A DNA stretch of 64,000 bases from positions 1,488,001 to 1,552,000 of the forward strand of contig NZ_JAPENY010000003.1 of NCBI RefSeq assembly GCF_026341825.1, read 5' to 3'. Under the pieces are notes generated by a model. It made no database searches. It saw nothing but the letters and a program-made list of their open reading frames with translations, and was not told where the DNA came from. Position numbers and translations under genes: made by a program. Below, piece after piece: positions 9,008 through 17,170 of this stretch. This DNA is from Streptomyces sp. NBC_00620 (GTDB taxonomy: Bacteria; Actinomycetota; Actinomycetes; Streptomycetales; Streptomycetaceae). The stretch's first letter is position 1, and each line of letters opens with the position of its first letter.

Positions 9008-9052
9008 GGTCCCTCCCCGCCGACGTCCGGAACTCGTCGGCGGGGAGGGACC
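9008..9052. terminator. Strong 18-bp stem terminator
   Basis: The arms 9008-9025 and 9035-9052 are perfect complements (18 bp) around a 9-nt loop, starting 8 bp after the stop of the propeller gene. There is no T-tract, which is common for Streptomyces terminators. The stem is symmetrical, so it may also stop transcription coming from the right. Confidence 0.85.
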
Positions 9053-9058
9053 CGCGCC

Positions 9059-9319
9059 TCACCGCGCCACCGCCTCCAACCAGAACGCCTTGCCCTTCGA
9101 GGTGTTCTCGGACAGGTCGACCGGCAGTCCCCCGGTGCGCAGCAGCTCGCCGGTGAACTCGCCTTTCGCGGTGCGGGCCTAGCTGGCGTCGTTGGTGCGT
9201 TGCGCGCGGTCCTCGTTGCCTCACCAGGTGAAGGTGAGCGTCGCTTTCCCGCTCGCTTCCGTGCTCGGCCCGTTGTCGCTGGAGCAGCCGGTGAGTCCCG
9301 CGAGGAGTAAATGCTTTGA
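9059..9319 (-). pseudogene. Remnant of a sugar ABC binding-protein-like lipoprotein gene
   Basis: Reading the minus strand in one frame gives a lipobox region (LLLAGLTGCSSD), then GKATLTFTW-stop-GNEDRAQRTNDAS-stop, then about 34 more residues ending GKAFWLEAVAR-stop. The phrase TFTWWGNxxRAxRT is typical of the mature N-terminus of extracellular sugar-binding proteins. Here the second Trp codon has become TGA, and a TAG follows 12 codons later. Only the extreme N-terminus and an unrelated-looking C-terminal piece remain, so most of the gene has been deleted. The rest of 9060-9501 contains no other gene I can support. Confidence 0.6.
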
Positions 9320-9427
9320 GGGACCTGAGGTGCGTCTACGACGGTCGGTGCGGGTGAACTGCCGGGTACCGCAAGGGACTTCGGGGGCCTCGGCGTAGAA
9401 GCGACACGACCGCATGGCACAGCACAG

Positions 9428-9462
9428 CGCCGCGCGACACCGCAGTGCGGTGCCGCGCGGCG
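9428..9462. terminator. Hairpin downstream of the MMPL gene
   Basis: The 17-nt arms 9428-9444 and 9446-9462 pair with a single mismatch. The hairpin lies 40 bp beyond the stop of the leftward MMPL gene and is the likely terminator for it. Confidence 0.65.
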
Positions 9463-9501
9463 CGGCGTGCCGTGGTCGGCCATCAAGGGCGACGGACCGG
9501 G

Positions 9502-11943
9502 TCAACGGCTGCCGGAAGCTTCGCGCCGCTCGCCGCGACCGGTCGTGGTCGAGCCCGCCGTGGTCGAGCCCGTCGCGGTCGAGTCCGCCGTCGTCGAGCG
9601 CGTCGCGGTCAAGTCCGTCGCGGTGCCACGCCCTTGGGCCGGCGCAAGGGAGACGACCTCAGGATCCTCGGAGCCCGCCGGTCCCGCCTTCTGGAGGCTG
9701 CTTCCTTCGACGTCGAGGTCCGGCAGGATCCTGTCCAGCCAGGCCGGCAGCCACCAGGCGCCCCGGCCCGCGAGGGCGAGTACCGCCGGTACGAGCGTCA
9801 TACGGACGGCGAAAGCGTCGATGGCCACGCCGACGGCCAGGGCGAAGGCGATGGGTTTGATCAGGGCGTCGTCCAGGGGGAAGAACCCGGCGAAGACGGT
9901 GAACATGATCAGGGCGGCCGCGGTGACGACCCGAACACTGTGCCGCGCCCCGTCGATGACCGACTGGCGGGCCCGGCCGGTGTGGGCCCATTCCTCGCGC
10001 ATCCCGGACACGAGGAACACCTCGTAGTCCATGGCCAGTCCGAACAGCACGCCGATCAGGATGATCGGCAGGAAGCTGACGACCGGACCGCTGTGCGGCA
10101 CGTCGAGGACGTCGGCCAGCCAGCCCCACTGGAAGACGGCGACGACCAGACCGAGCGAGGCGCCCACCGAGAGCAGGAAGCCGACGGCGGCCTTGACTGG
10201 AATGACCAGCGACCGGAAGACGATCATCAGCAGGAGCAGGCTGAGGCCGACGACGATGGCGACGAAGGGCAGCAGGGAGTCGCTGAGGCGGGTGGAGACG
10301 TCGATGTTGACTGCGGTGGTGCCGGTGACGGCGACCGTGGCGCCGGTGGTGTCACGGATGCCGGGCGCGGCTTCGCGGATGTCTCGGACGAGTTGGTCGG
10401 TGCGGACGCTGTCGGGGCCGGAGGCGGGGAGCACGGTGATGACACTCTGCGCCGGGTCGCTGGTGGGCTGGGGCGGCAGGACGGCCTTGACGTTCTTGAG
10501 GGTCCCCAGCTTCTGGGCCACCTGAGCGCCGACCTGTGAACTCGTCCCAGCCGTACCGTTGTTGGACTCGACGAGTACGAGCAGGGGGCCGTTGAAGCCG
10601 GGACCGAACTTGTCGCTGATCGTGTCGTAGGCCTTGCGTTCGGTGGAGGCGTGTGGCGCGGAGCCGTTGTCGGGAAGCGCCAGGCGCAGGTCCATGGCCG
10701 GCAGCGTGAGGGTCACCAGGATGCCCGCGACAGCGAGCACGGTCAGCAGCGGCTTGGCGATGACCCACTTCGTCCAGCGGGTGCCCATGGTGGCGCGGGC
10801 GGTGGCCCCCTCGACATCGACGGCCCCCTCGACATCGACGGCCCCCTCGGCATCGGGGGACCCTTCGGCATCGGGGGACCCTTCGGCATCGGGGGACCCT
10901 TCGGCATCGGCAGCCCGCCGCCCGGCGCGGCTGCCGGGCTTGGGGACAAGCCGCGAGCCGGCGAATCCCGCGACGGCGGGGACGAGGGTGATGGCGGCCA
11001 GTACGGCGATCAGGACGGCGCCGGCGGCGCCGAGACCCATCGTCGTCAGAAACGGGATGCCGATGACGCTCAGCGCGGCGAGCGCGATGATCACGGTGAC
11101 GCCGGCGAAGACCACGGCGCTTCCGGCCGTACCGACGGCCAGCGCGACGGATTCCTTCGGATCGGTTCCGCGGGCCAGTTGCTGGCGGTGGCGCGAGAGG
11201 ATGAACAGGACGTAGTCGATGCCGACGGCCAGGCCCAGCATCAGGGCGAGTGTGACGGCCGTGGAGGAGATGCTGACCGCGGGCGCGAGAGCGAGCAGTC
11301 CGGCGAGCCCGACTGCCACACCGATCAGCGCGGGCAGCAGTGCCATACCGGCGGCCAGCAGCGAACCGAAGGTGACGACGAGGACGAGCAGCGCCACGGC
11401 CACGCCGATGATCTCCGACGGACCGATGTGAACTCCCTTGCTGCTGAAGACGGAACCGCCCACCGATGTCCGCAGCCCGTCCGTCTCGGCCGCCCGGGCC
11501 GCGTCCTCGATCGCGTCCACCGATGACGTACGGACCTCCGCGATCTGCACGGGGTACTGGACCTGGACGATCGCAGTGGTCCGGTCGGCCGAGACGGCGC
11601 CGGATGCCTGCGGGTCGACGACCTCGCCGACCTGGGGCGCCCGCTCGGCTTCCGCCACGGCCTCGGCGATGGCCGCCGTATAGGGGGCTTCGGTGACCTG
11701 GTGGCCCTCGGGCGCGGTGAAGACGATCTGGGCGCTCGCGCCCGAGGCTTCCGGAAGGGTCTTGCTCAGGCTGTCCAACGCCCGCTGAGACTCGGTGCCC
11801 GGCACCGAGAAGCGGTCGTCGAGCTTGCCGCCGAAGACGCTGACGCACGTGATGAGCGCGGCCAGCACGAAGAGCCATATCCCCAGGACGAGCTTTCGGT
11901 GTCGGTAGGCGCTGTGGCCCAGCCGGTGAAGCAGGACGGCCAT
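9502..11943 (-). CDS. MMPL-family (RND-type) membrane exporter
   Basis: 813 aa from the ATG at 11943, which has GAGGGAG a few bases upstream; the frame is open further but without such a site. It has a first helix (LVLGIWLFVLAALITCVSVF), a large extracytoplasmic domain to about residue 165, then five to six helices. A cytoplasmic/loop region of six 6-residue repeats rich in DAEG and DVEG follows (DNA 10804-10911), then the second half with the same layout (GVLFGLAMDYEVFL, FFPLDDALIKPIAFALAVGV). The family exports lipids, pigments or antibiotics. The C-terminus is a Ser/Thr repeat tail encoded by 15-bp tandem units. The 37-nt sequence upstream matches that of the nearby TetR gene, indicating TetR control. 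The substrate is unknown. Confidence 0.9.
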   Translation of the reverse strand: MAVLLHRLGHSAYRHRKLVLGIWLFVLAALITCVSVFGGKLDDRFSVPGTESQRALDSLSKTLPEASGASAQIVFTAPEGHQVTEAPYTAAIAEAVAEAERAPQVGEVVDPQASGAVSADRTTAIVQVQYPVQIAEVRTSSVDAIEDAARAAETDGLRTSVGGSVFSSKGVHIGPSEIIGVAVALLVLVVTFGSLLAAGMALLPALIGVAVGLAGLLALAPAVSISSTAVTLALMLGLAVGIDYVLFILSRHRQQLARGTDPKESVALAVGTAGSAVVFAGVTVIIALAALSVIGIPFLTTMGLGAAGAVLIAVLAAITLVPAVAGFAGSRLVPKPGSRAGRRAADAEGSPDAEGSPDAEGSPDAEGAVDVEGAVDVEGATARATMGTRWTKWVIAKPLLTVLAVAGILVTLTLPAMDLRLALPDNGSAPHASTERKAYDTISDKFGPGFNGPLLVLVESNNGTAGTSSQVGAQVAQKLGTLKNVKAVLPPQPTSDPAQSVITVLPASGPDSVRTDQLVRDIREAAPGIRDTTGATVAVTGTTAVNIDVSTRLSDSLLPFVAIVVGLSLLLLMIVFRSLVIPVKAAVGFLLSVGASLGLVVAVFQWGWLADVLDVPHSGPVVSFLPIILIGVLFGLAMDYEVFLVSGMREEWAHTGRARQSVIDGARHSVRVVTAAALIMFTVFAGFFPLDDALIKPIAFALAVGVAIDAFAVRMTLVPAVLALAGRGAWWLPAWLDRILPDLDVEGSSLQKAGPAGSEDPEVVSLAPAQGRGTATDLTATRSTTADSTATGSTTAGSTTTGRGERREASGSR
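9545..9619. repeat. Five 15-bp tandem units in the MMPL 3' end
   Basis: Units starting at 9545, 9560, 9575, 9590 and 9605 follow the pattern GYSGTCRAGYSCGYC with few changes. On the coding (minus) strand they give a Ser/Thr/Gly/Ala-rich five-residue repeat in the C-terminal tail. The length is a multiple of three, so copy number can vary without a frameshift. Confidence 0.8.
10804..10911. repeat. Six 18-bp tandem units inside the MMPL gene
   Basis: Exactly spaced units start at 10804, 10822, 10840, 10858, 10876 and 10894. The first two are identical, as are the fourth and fifth. They encode six acidic hexapeptides (D-A/V-E-G plus two small residues) in the loop between the two membrane halves. 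Confidence 0.9.
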
Positions 11944-11973
11944 GACGAACTCCCTCGTACGGTGTCGGTGGGC

Positions 11974-12010
11974 CGACTTTATCACCTGCTCAAGTCGCTC
12001 GAACGAGTCA
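11974..12010. promoter_or_regulatory. TetR-type operator at the MMPL promoter
   Basis: CGACTT (11974-11979), a 12-bp spacer and AAGTCG (11992-11997) form an inverted repeat, followed by CTCGAAC and GAGTCA. The same arrangement, with the same spacing and nearly the same flank, occurs at 14761-14797 upstream of the TetR gene. Both sites have the same orientation relative to their genes. The site ends 31 bp before the MMPL start codon. Confidence 0.7.
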
Positions 12011-12085
12011 CTCGACCGCCACCCTTGCCCATCATGCAATAAGTGCAGGTCAAGCGGTAGAAGTGGATGACGAAATCAGTCGACC

Positions 12086-12114
12086 TTGTCACACGACAAT
12101 GTCATCTGTACGTT
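12086..12114 (+). promoter_or_regulatory. Promoter of the amine oxidase gene with a palindrome over the -35
   Basis: TTGTCA (12086-12091), a 17-bp spacer and TACGTT (12109-12114) make a good sigma-70-type promoter, with a predicted start near 12121 and a leader of ~34 nt. TTGTC-ACAC-GACAA (12086-12099) is an inverted repeat covering the -35, which would suit a repressor site. Confidence 0.55.
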
Positions 12115-12154
12115 GTTCATCGACCGCTTCACCGCCGGCAGCCGAGGAGTGACC

Positions 12155-13561
12155 ATGACCAGTACGCACAGCACCCGGAACGTCGAGAGGCGCTGGAGTC
12201 GGGAGGCCGACGTCGTCGTGATCGGCGCCGGGCTGGCCGGACTCACCGCGGCGCGTGAGCTAGTCGCGGCAGGCAAGTCCGTGGCCGTCCTGGAGGCCCG
12301 CGACCGCGTCGGCGGCCGACTGCTGAACCATGAGCTCGGCGACGGCCAAGTGACCGAGATCGGGGGGCAGTTCGTCGGCCCGACCCAGGACCGCATCCTG
12401 GCGCTGGCCAAGGAGGTCGGGGTAGCCACGTACGAGGCCGCCGTGCCCGGCGAGCGGGTCTACGTCCGCGACGGCAAGGCCAAGCGGTTCGCCGGGCACA
12501 CTCCGCCGGACCTCCTCGCGCTGCCGGACATGGGCATCGCCCTGGCCCGCATCGGCCAGGCGGCGGGCAAGGTGCCCCCGGCGGCTCCGTGGCGGGCCCC
12601 GAACGCCCGTGACCTGGACGGCATGACCTACGAGACCTGGCTGCGCAAGGCCGAAATCACCGGTGACGCGGTCGACTTGATCAACATCTTCCTCAACTCC
12701 GCGTACGGCGGCGAGGCGCGCGACGCGTCGGCACTGTTCAGCCTCTGGTACGTCTCGACCTTCGGCGACGAGACGCATCCGGGCACCATGGAGCGCGGCA
12801 CCGGTACCTCCGGCGGTGCGCAGGACAGCCGGTTCGTCGGCGGCTCGCAGCTGGTCGCGGCCCGGCTGGCGGAGGAACTCGACGGCCGCGTCCATCTGTC
12901 GGCCCCGGTGCGCCGTATCAGCCAGGACGCCGACGGGGTCACCGTGATCTCCGACGCCGGCGACTGGCGGGCCGGCCGGGTGATCGTCGCCGTACCGCCG
13001 GTCCTGGCCTCGCGCATCGTCTGGGACCCCTTGCTGCCGCCGCAGCAGGACCAGCTGTTCCAGCGGTTGCCCTTCGGGACGCTCATGAAGTGCGTGGCCG
13101 TCTACGACACACCGTTCTGGCGGGCCGAGGGCCTCTCCGGCATGGGCCTGCTGCGGGGCGGCTCGCCGATCCGCGAGATGTTCGACAATTCCCCGCCCGA
13201 CGGTGGACCGGGCGTGCTCATGGGATTCCTCGGCGGCAAGGAATGGCGGAAATGGGCGCACCGCCCGGCGGGCGAGCGCCGTGGCGCGGTGCTGCGCTCC
13301 TTCGCCCAGGTCGTCGGGGAGCGGGCCTACGACACCGTCGACTACGTCGAGCAGGACTGGACCGCCGAGCAGTGGACGCAGGGCGGCCCCACGTCCGTCG
13401 CCGCCCCCGGCGTGCTGACCGAGTACGGGGAGTGGATGGGCCGGAGTTTCGGGCGCGTGCACTGGGCGGGGTCCGAGTTCTCCCCCTACTGGAACGGCTT
13501 CATGGACGGCGCGGTCCGCTCCGGCGAGCACGCCGCCACCGAACTCCTCCATCAGAGCTGA
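12155..13561 (+). CDS. Flavin monoamine oxidase family protein
   Basis: 468 aa from the ATG at 12155, with GAGGAG 5 bp upstream. The FAD-binding Rossmann motif is at residues ~20-50 (DVVVIGAGLAGLTAARELV, then EARDRVGGRL). The middle has substrate-domain features, and the C-terminal FAD contact (HWAGSEFSPYWNGFMDGAV) is the classical MAO signature. No signal peptide is seen, so it is a cytosolic enzyme that would deaminate a primary or secondary amine, giving an aldehyde, ammonia and peroxide. The SRPBCC gene follows after 27 bp, probably in the same transcript. An aldehyde dehydrogenase operon lies nearby but has its own regulator. The substrate is unknown. Confidence 0.88.
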   Translation: MTSTHSTRNVERRWSREADVVVIGAGLAGLTAARELVAAGKSVAVLEARDRVGGRLLNHELGDGQVTEIGGQFVGPTQDRILALAKEVGVATYEAAVPGERVYVRDGKAKRFAGHTPPDLLALPDMGIALARIGQAAGKVPPAAPWRAPNARDLDGMTYETWLRKAEITGDAVDLINIFLNSAYGGEARDASALFSLWYVSTFGDETHPGTMERGTGTSGGAQDSRFVGGSQLVAARLAEELDGRVHLSAPVRRISQDADGVTVISDAGDWRAGRVIVAVPPVLASRIVWDPLLPPQQDQLFQRLPFGTLMKCVAVYDTPFWRAEGLSGMGLLRGGSPIREMFDNSPPDGGPGVLMGFLGGKEWRKWAHRPAGERRGAVLRSFAQVVGERAYDTVDYVEQDWTAEQWTQGGPTSVAAPGVLTEYGEWMGRSFGRVHWAGSEFSPYWNGFMDGAVRSGEHAATELLHQS

Positions 13562-13588
13562 CCGAGAGAGAAACAAGGAGAAGCAGTC

Positions 13589-14074
13589 ATGACCAAGTTC
13601 CACGTCACCGAACGCGCCATCATCAACGCCCCTGTAGAGCGGGTCTGGGAGGTCATCTCCCGCACCGACCGCTACGCGGAATGGGTCGCCGGCGCCATAG
13701 AGGTCACCGACCACCACGGCATCGCCACCGTCGGCCGGACCTACGCCGAACGCAACCGCACCCTCGGCCCGCTGCGCACCGACTCGGTGTGGACCGTGAT
13801 GGAGATCGACCCCCTGAGGCGCCGCGTCGACACCGGGATCGGGTTCGCCCCGCTGAAGGAGGTGACCAGCATCTTCGAGTTTCTGCCGGTCAGGAACTCG
13901 GAGGGGAGGGACGCCACGCAGATGACGTACAAGGTGGAATACGTCATCGGCCTCGGCCCGATCGGGCTCCTGCTCGACCGGATACAGCAGCCGGGCATGC
14001 GCGCGAACATGCGCGCCTCGATGACCCGCCTGAACACCCTGATTCGCTCCGAGGCCGTCAACGCGCGCGGCTGA
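13589..14074 (+). CDS. SRPBCC-family protein
   Basis: 161 aa, with AAGGAGAAG upstream. It opens with a strand-helix typical of the START-like fold (AIINAPVERVWEVISRTDRYAEW), then beta strands and a long C-terminal helix (RIQQPGMRANMRASMTRLNT). These proteins bind hydrophobic ligands, and some are aromatase/cyclases. Its place directly after the amine oxidase suggests handling of the same or a product molecule. It ends before a bidirectional terminator shared with the TetR gene. Confidence 0.78.
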   Translation: MTKFHVTERAIINAPVERVWEVISRTDRYAEWVAGAIEVTDHHGIATVGRTYAERNRTLGPLRTDSVWTVMEIDPLRRRVDTGIGFAPLKEVTSIFEFLPVRNSEGRDATQMTYKVEYVIGLGPIGLLLDRIQQPGMRANMRASMTRLNTLIRSEAVNARG

Positions 14075-14081
14075 CCACAAG

Positions 14082-14118
14082 CGAAGGGCGCACTCGTACC
14101 GTACGAGTGCGCCCTTCG
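14082..14118. terminator. Bidirectional terminator, 18-bp stem
   Basis: Perfectly complementary arms 14082-14099 and 14101-14118 with a one-base centre lie between the converging SRPBCC and TetR genes. Confidence 0.88.
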
Positions 14119-14123
14119 TCGCA

Positions 14124-14747
14124 TCAGCTCACCGGTACCGGCACCAGGTCCAGCCGACCGTCGGCCATGGCCACCACGGCGGACACGAAGGCCTCGAGGC
14201 AGGTGCGCTCGGCCTCCTCGTCGGGGAGCGAGAGACGTTGCATCGTGAGCCCGTCGAAGCCGGCGAGGAAGAACCGCGCGATCGTGTCGACAGGCTGGGC
14301 GAGGGGCCGCCCGGTACGCTCCGCCGCCTCGGTGATCAGCCTCGCCGTCACCTCGACCACCCCCCGGTAGTGGGTTTCGAGGGCCTCTCTCAGGGCGGGC
14401 GAGCGGAGCGCGGACATCATCAGCTCCGTGAGGAGCTGATGGCTGGCGGGCTGCTCACGCACCGTCCGCCACAGCGCGGCCGCCAGCGCGCCGACCGTCT
14501 CCTCGAAACCGCCGTCGGTCGGCGCCGCCTGCTCGACCTGCGCCACCAGATCCTGCGTGAGCTGCTCCATGACGGCGCGGTACAGCCCTTCCTTCGTGCC
14601 GAAGGTGTAGTGCACCGTGGCCTGGGCCACCCCCAGCTCGGCGGCGATGGCACGCGTACTGCCGGCCGCGACCCCTTCCCTCGTCATGAAGTCGATGGCC
14701 GCTTTGATCAGCTGAGGACGGCGCTCGGCCGCGGAAACGTGAGCCAT
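14124..14747 (-). CDS. TetR-family repressor, probable regulator of the MMPL exporter
   Basis: 207 aa from the ATG at 14747, with GAGG 5 bp upstream; the frame is open to 14780, but that part overlaps the operator. The N-terminal HTH is clear (QLIKAAIDFMTREG, then IAAELGVAQATVHYTFGTKE), followed by an all-helical ligand domain of ~150 residues. The operator-like repeat at 14761-14797 lies 14 bp upstream of the start, between plausible -35 and -10 (TATGAT) elements, so autorepression is likely. A matching site precedes the MMPL gene, making exporter-inducer control the best guess. The divergent monooxygenase operon could share the same site. Confidence 0.88.
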   Translation of the reverse strand: MAHVSAAERRPQLIKAAIDFMTREGVAAGSTRAIAAELGVAQATVHYTFGTKEGLYRAVMEQLTQDLVAQVEQAAPTDGGFEETVGALAAALWRTVREQPASHQLLTELMMSALRSPALREALETHYRGVVEVTARLITEAAERTGRPLAQPVDTIARFFLAGFDGLTMQRLSLPDEEAERTCLEAFVSAVVAMADGRLDLVPVPVS

Positions 14748-14760
14748 GACCTCATCATAC

Positions 14761-14797
14761 CGACTTAGTCCCACGAACAAGTCGCCCGAACAAGTCG
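14761..14797. promoter_or_regulatory. TetR-type operator at the TetR/monooxygenase intergenic region
   Basis: CGACTT (14761-14766), a 12-bp spacer and AAGTCG (14779-14784), then CCCGAAC and AAGTCG (14792-14797). CGAACAAGTCG is directly repeated at 14774 and 14787 with a 13-bp period. It is the counterpart of the site at 11974-12010. Confidence 0.7.
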
Positions 14798-14933
14798 AAT
14801 CCGCCGCAGCGGGCTGCCAAGGCCGCGGCCGCTGGGGTCCGGTCCCTGGCCGCGCGGGTCAGTTCCCGCTGAACGGCGGGTGAATACGTTTCCTCCAACA
14901 CCCGTGAAACGGGATGAACGAGGAGGCAGGCTC

Positions 14934-16295
14934 GTGAGAGAAAGCCAGTTTGATACGTGTGTGATCGGGGCGGGACCTGCCGGGCTGGCGGTCGCCAGGG
15001 CCCTGGCGGAGCGCGATCTGCCGTACACGCATCTGGAGCGGCACACCGGGCCCGGCGGTATCTGGGACATCGAGAACCCCGGCAGCCCGATGTACGATTC
15101 GGCCCATTTCATCTCCAGCAGGACCTTGTCGGGGTTCGGCGGCTTTCCGATGCCCGAGCACTTCGCGGACTACCCGCCGCACCGGCAGATCCTGTCGTAT
15201 CTGCGGTCCTTCGCCGACGCCTACGGACTGACGGACCGGATCGAGTTCGGCGTCGAGGTCGCGGGCGTCGAGAAGAACGCGGACGGCACCTGGACGGTGA
15301 CCCGGGCCGACGGGCGGGAAAGCGTGCATGGGCAGGTCGTGGTGTGTACGGGCGCGCAGTGGCACCCCAACATCCCTGATATTCCCGGGGAGTTCAGCGG
15401 GGAGGTCGGGCACACCGCCGGCTATCGCAGCGCGGAGGAGCTGCGGGGCAAGCGGGTCCTGGTCGTGGGTGCGGGCAACTCCGGCTGCGACATCGCCTGC
15501 GACGCCGCCCGGACCGCGGACCATGCGGTGATCAGTATGCGGCGCGGGTACTGGTTCATTCCCAAGCACCTGTTCGGCCGGCCCGTGGACACCATCGCCA
15601 ACAGCGGGCCGCATCTGCCGATGTGGCTGGCGCAGCGGGTCTTCGGCGGCCTGCTGCGGATCATCAACGGCGATCCGACGCGGCTGGGGCTGCAGAAGCC
15701 GGACCACAAGCTGTTCGAGACCCACCCGGCCATCAACTCGATGCTGATCCACCACCTCCAGCACGGCGACATCGCCGCCAGGCCCGGGATCGCCCGCGCC
15801 GAGGGCAGCACCGTGCACTTCACCGACGGAACGAGCGACGACTTCGATCTCGTCCTGCTCGCCACGGGCTACGTCCACAAAGTGCCGGTCGCGCAGAAGT
15901 ACTTCGGTGACGAGCAGCATCCCGACCTGTACCTGTCGTCGTTCTCGCGCGAGCACCTGGGCCTGTTCGGCATCGGGTTCATCGAGACCAACTCCGGCGC
16001 GTACCAACTCTTCGACACCCAGGCGCAGTTGATCGCCGGGTATGTGTACGACGCGCGGCACCGGCTGCCGAACGCGGAGCGGTTCAGCCAGATGATCCGC
16101 GCCGACCGCCCGGATCTGACCGGCGGGCTGAAGTTCGTCGCCTCGCCCCGCCACACCGGCTACGTCGACAGCGGGGCCTTCGTGAAGTACCTCGGCAAGG
16201 TCGCGGGCCGGATGGGCTGGCGTACGGAGGGCCGGCCGCCGGTGCGGTCCCCGCGCCGCGTGGAAGCAACGGAGACGGCGGAGGCGACGGCATGA
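14934..16295 (+). CDS. Flavin-containing monooxygenase (FMO/MymA-like)
   Basis: 453 aa from the GTG at 14934, which follows AGGAGG with a 7-bp gap; the earlier GTG at 14880 lacks a site. The FAD motif (TCVIGAGPAGLAVARAL) is at the N-terminus, the NADPH motif (LVVGAGNSGCDIACDAA) near residue 180, and between them the FMO fingerprint F-x-G-x3-H-x3-Y (FSGEVGHTAGY). The enzyme would hydroxylate or N-/S-oxygenate, or insert oxygen into, a hydrophobic substrate using NADPH and O2. The SDR gene start overlaps its stop (ATGA at 16292). With the SDR, ALDH and VirS-type regulator it resembles the mycobacterial mymA locus. Confidence 0.87.
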   Translation: MRESQFDTCVIGAGPAGLAVARALAERDLPYTHLERHTGPGGIWDIENPGSPMYDSAHFISSRTLSGFGGFPMPEHFADYPPHRQILSYLRSFADAYGLTDRIEFGVEVAGVEKNADGTWTVTRADGRESVHGQVVVCTGAQWHPNIPDIPGEFSGEVGHTAGYRSAEELRGKRVLVVGAGNSGCDIACDAARTADHAVISMRRGYWFIPKHLFGRPVDTIANSGPHLPMWLAQRVFGGLLRIINGDPTRLGLQKPDHKLFETHPAINSMLIHHLQHGDIAARPGIARAEGSTVHFTDGTSDDFDLVLLATGYVHKVPVAQKYFGDEQHPDLYLSSFSREHLGLFGIGFIETNSGAYQLFDTQAQLIAGYVYDARHRLPNAERFSQMIRADRPDLTGGLKFVASPRHTGYVDSGAFVKYLGKVAGRMGWRTEGRPPVRSPRRVEATETAEATA

Positions 16296-17170
16296 GCCGG
16301 TTCGACTTCGCCGACAAGGTCATGCTGGTGACCGGGGGCGCGGGTGGCATCGGCAGCGCCCTGTGCCACCGCTTCGCCTCCGGCGGCGCCCGCTGTGTCG
16401 TCGTCGACATCGACGGGGTCCGTGCCGAGAAGGTGGCCGCTGAGCTGCCAGGGGCCGGGCACACGGGTATCGGCTGCGATCTGCTGGAACGCGCCGAGGT
16501 GGAGCGGCTGTTCGAGCGGGTCGCCGACGTCTACGGGCGCCTCGACGTGCTGGTCAACAACGTGGGCATGACGAGCTCGGAGCGCTTCGACGTCCGCAGC
16601 GTCGAGAGCATCGAGCGGGAGATCACCCTCAACCTGACCTCCCCGCTGGTCGCGACCCGGATCGCGATCCCCCTGCTGAAGGCGTCTCGTGACGCCCGGG
16701 TGGTCACCACGGTCTCCCTCGGCGGGATCTTCCCGCTGGGCGAGACCCCGATCTACACGGCCTCCAAGTTCGGGCTGCGGGGCGCGATGCTCGCCATCGG
16801 CCTCGACCTCAGGAGCAAGGGCATCCTGGCCGGTTCGGTGCTGCCCTCGGCGACCGACACCAGGATGCTGCGTCAAGAGGCCGTGGACGGCGGGAACTCC
16901 ATGCAGTTCCAGGACCCGCCGCAGCAGCCCGCCGATGTCGTGGCGGCGGTGGTGAGTCTGCTGGACAGGCCACGCCTGGAGGCCTATCCCCGGCCCGGCG
17001 AATCCCGTCTGGTGCGGTTCGCGATGCTCGTACCGAACCTGCTGCCCAGAATCTTCCCGCTGTTCCGCAAGCGAGGTGACCGCGGCATGGCCCGCTATCT
17101 GGAGGAACTCCGCCGCCGCGGACTGGCCCGACAGACCGACGGACACTGGGAGTTGGTGGAGGAAGCATGA
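16292..17170 (+). CDS. Short-chain dehydrogenase/reductase (SadH-like)
   Basis: 292 aa, translationally coupled at both ends by ATGA overlaps. The Rossmann motif TGGAGGIGSALC and the NNVG segment are clear. The catalytic region has Ser in TTVSLGG and Y-x3-K as YTASK. The C-terminal ~60 residues are a longer hydrophobic/basic tail (MLVPNLLPRIFPLFRKRG) as in membrane-associated SDRs acting on lipids. It probably interconverts an alcohol and a carbonyl between the monooxygenase and the aldehyde dehydrogenase. Confidence 0.87.
   Translation: MSRFDFADKVMLVTGGAGGIGSALCHRFASGGARCVVVDIDGVRAEKVAAELPGAGHTGIGCDLLERAEVERLFERVADVYGRLDVLVNNVGMTSSERFDVRSVESIEREITLNLTSPLVATRIAIPLLKASRDARVVTTVSLGGIFPLGETPIYTASKFGLRGAMLAIGLDLRSKGILAGSVLPSATDTRMLRQEAVDGGNSMQFQDPPQQPADVVAAVVSLLDRPRLEAYPRPGESRLVRFAMLVPNLLPRIFPLFRKRGDRGMARYLEELRRRGLARQTDGHWELVEEA

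Noticed and set aside
10804..10911. CRISPR-like array
   Set aside because: Units are contiguous 18-mers without spacers and lie in frame in a coding gene.
14880..14933. N-terminal extension of the FMO from the GTG at 14880
   Set aside because: No ribosome site, while the GTG at 14934 has AGGAGG at good distance and begins just before the FAD fold.
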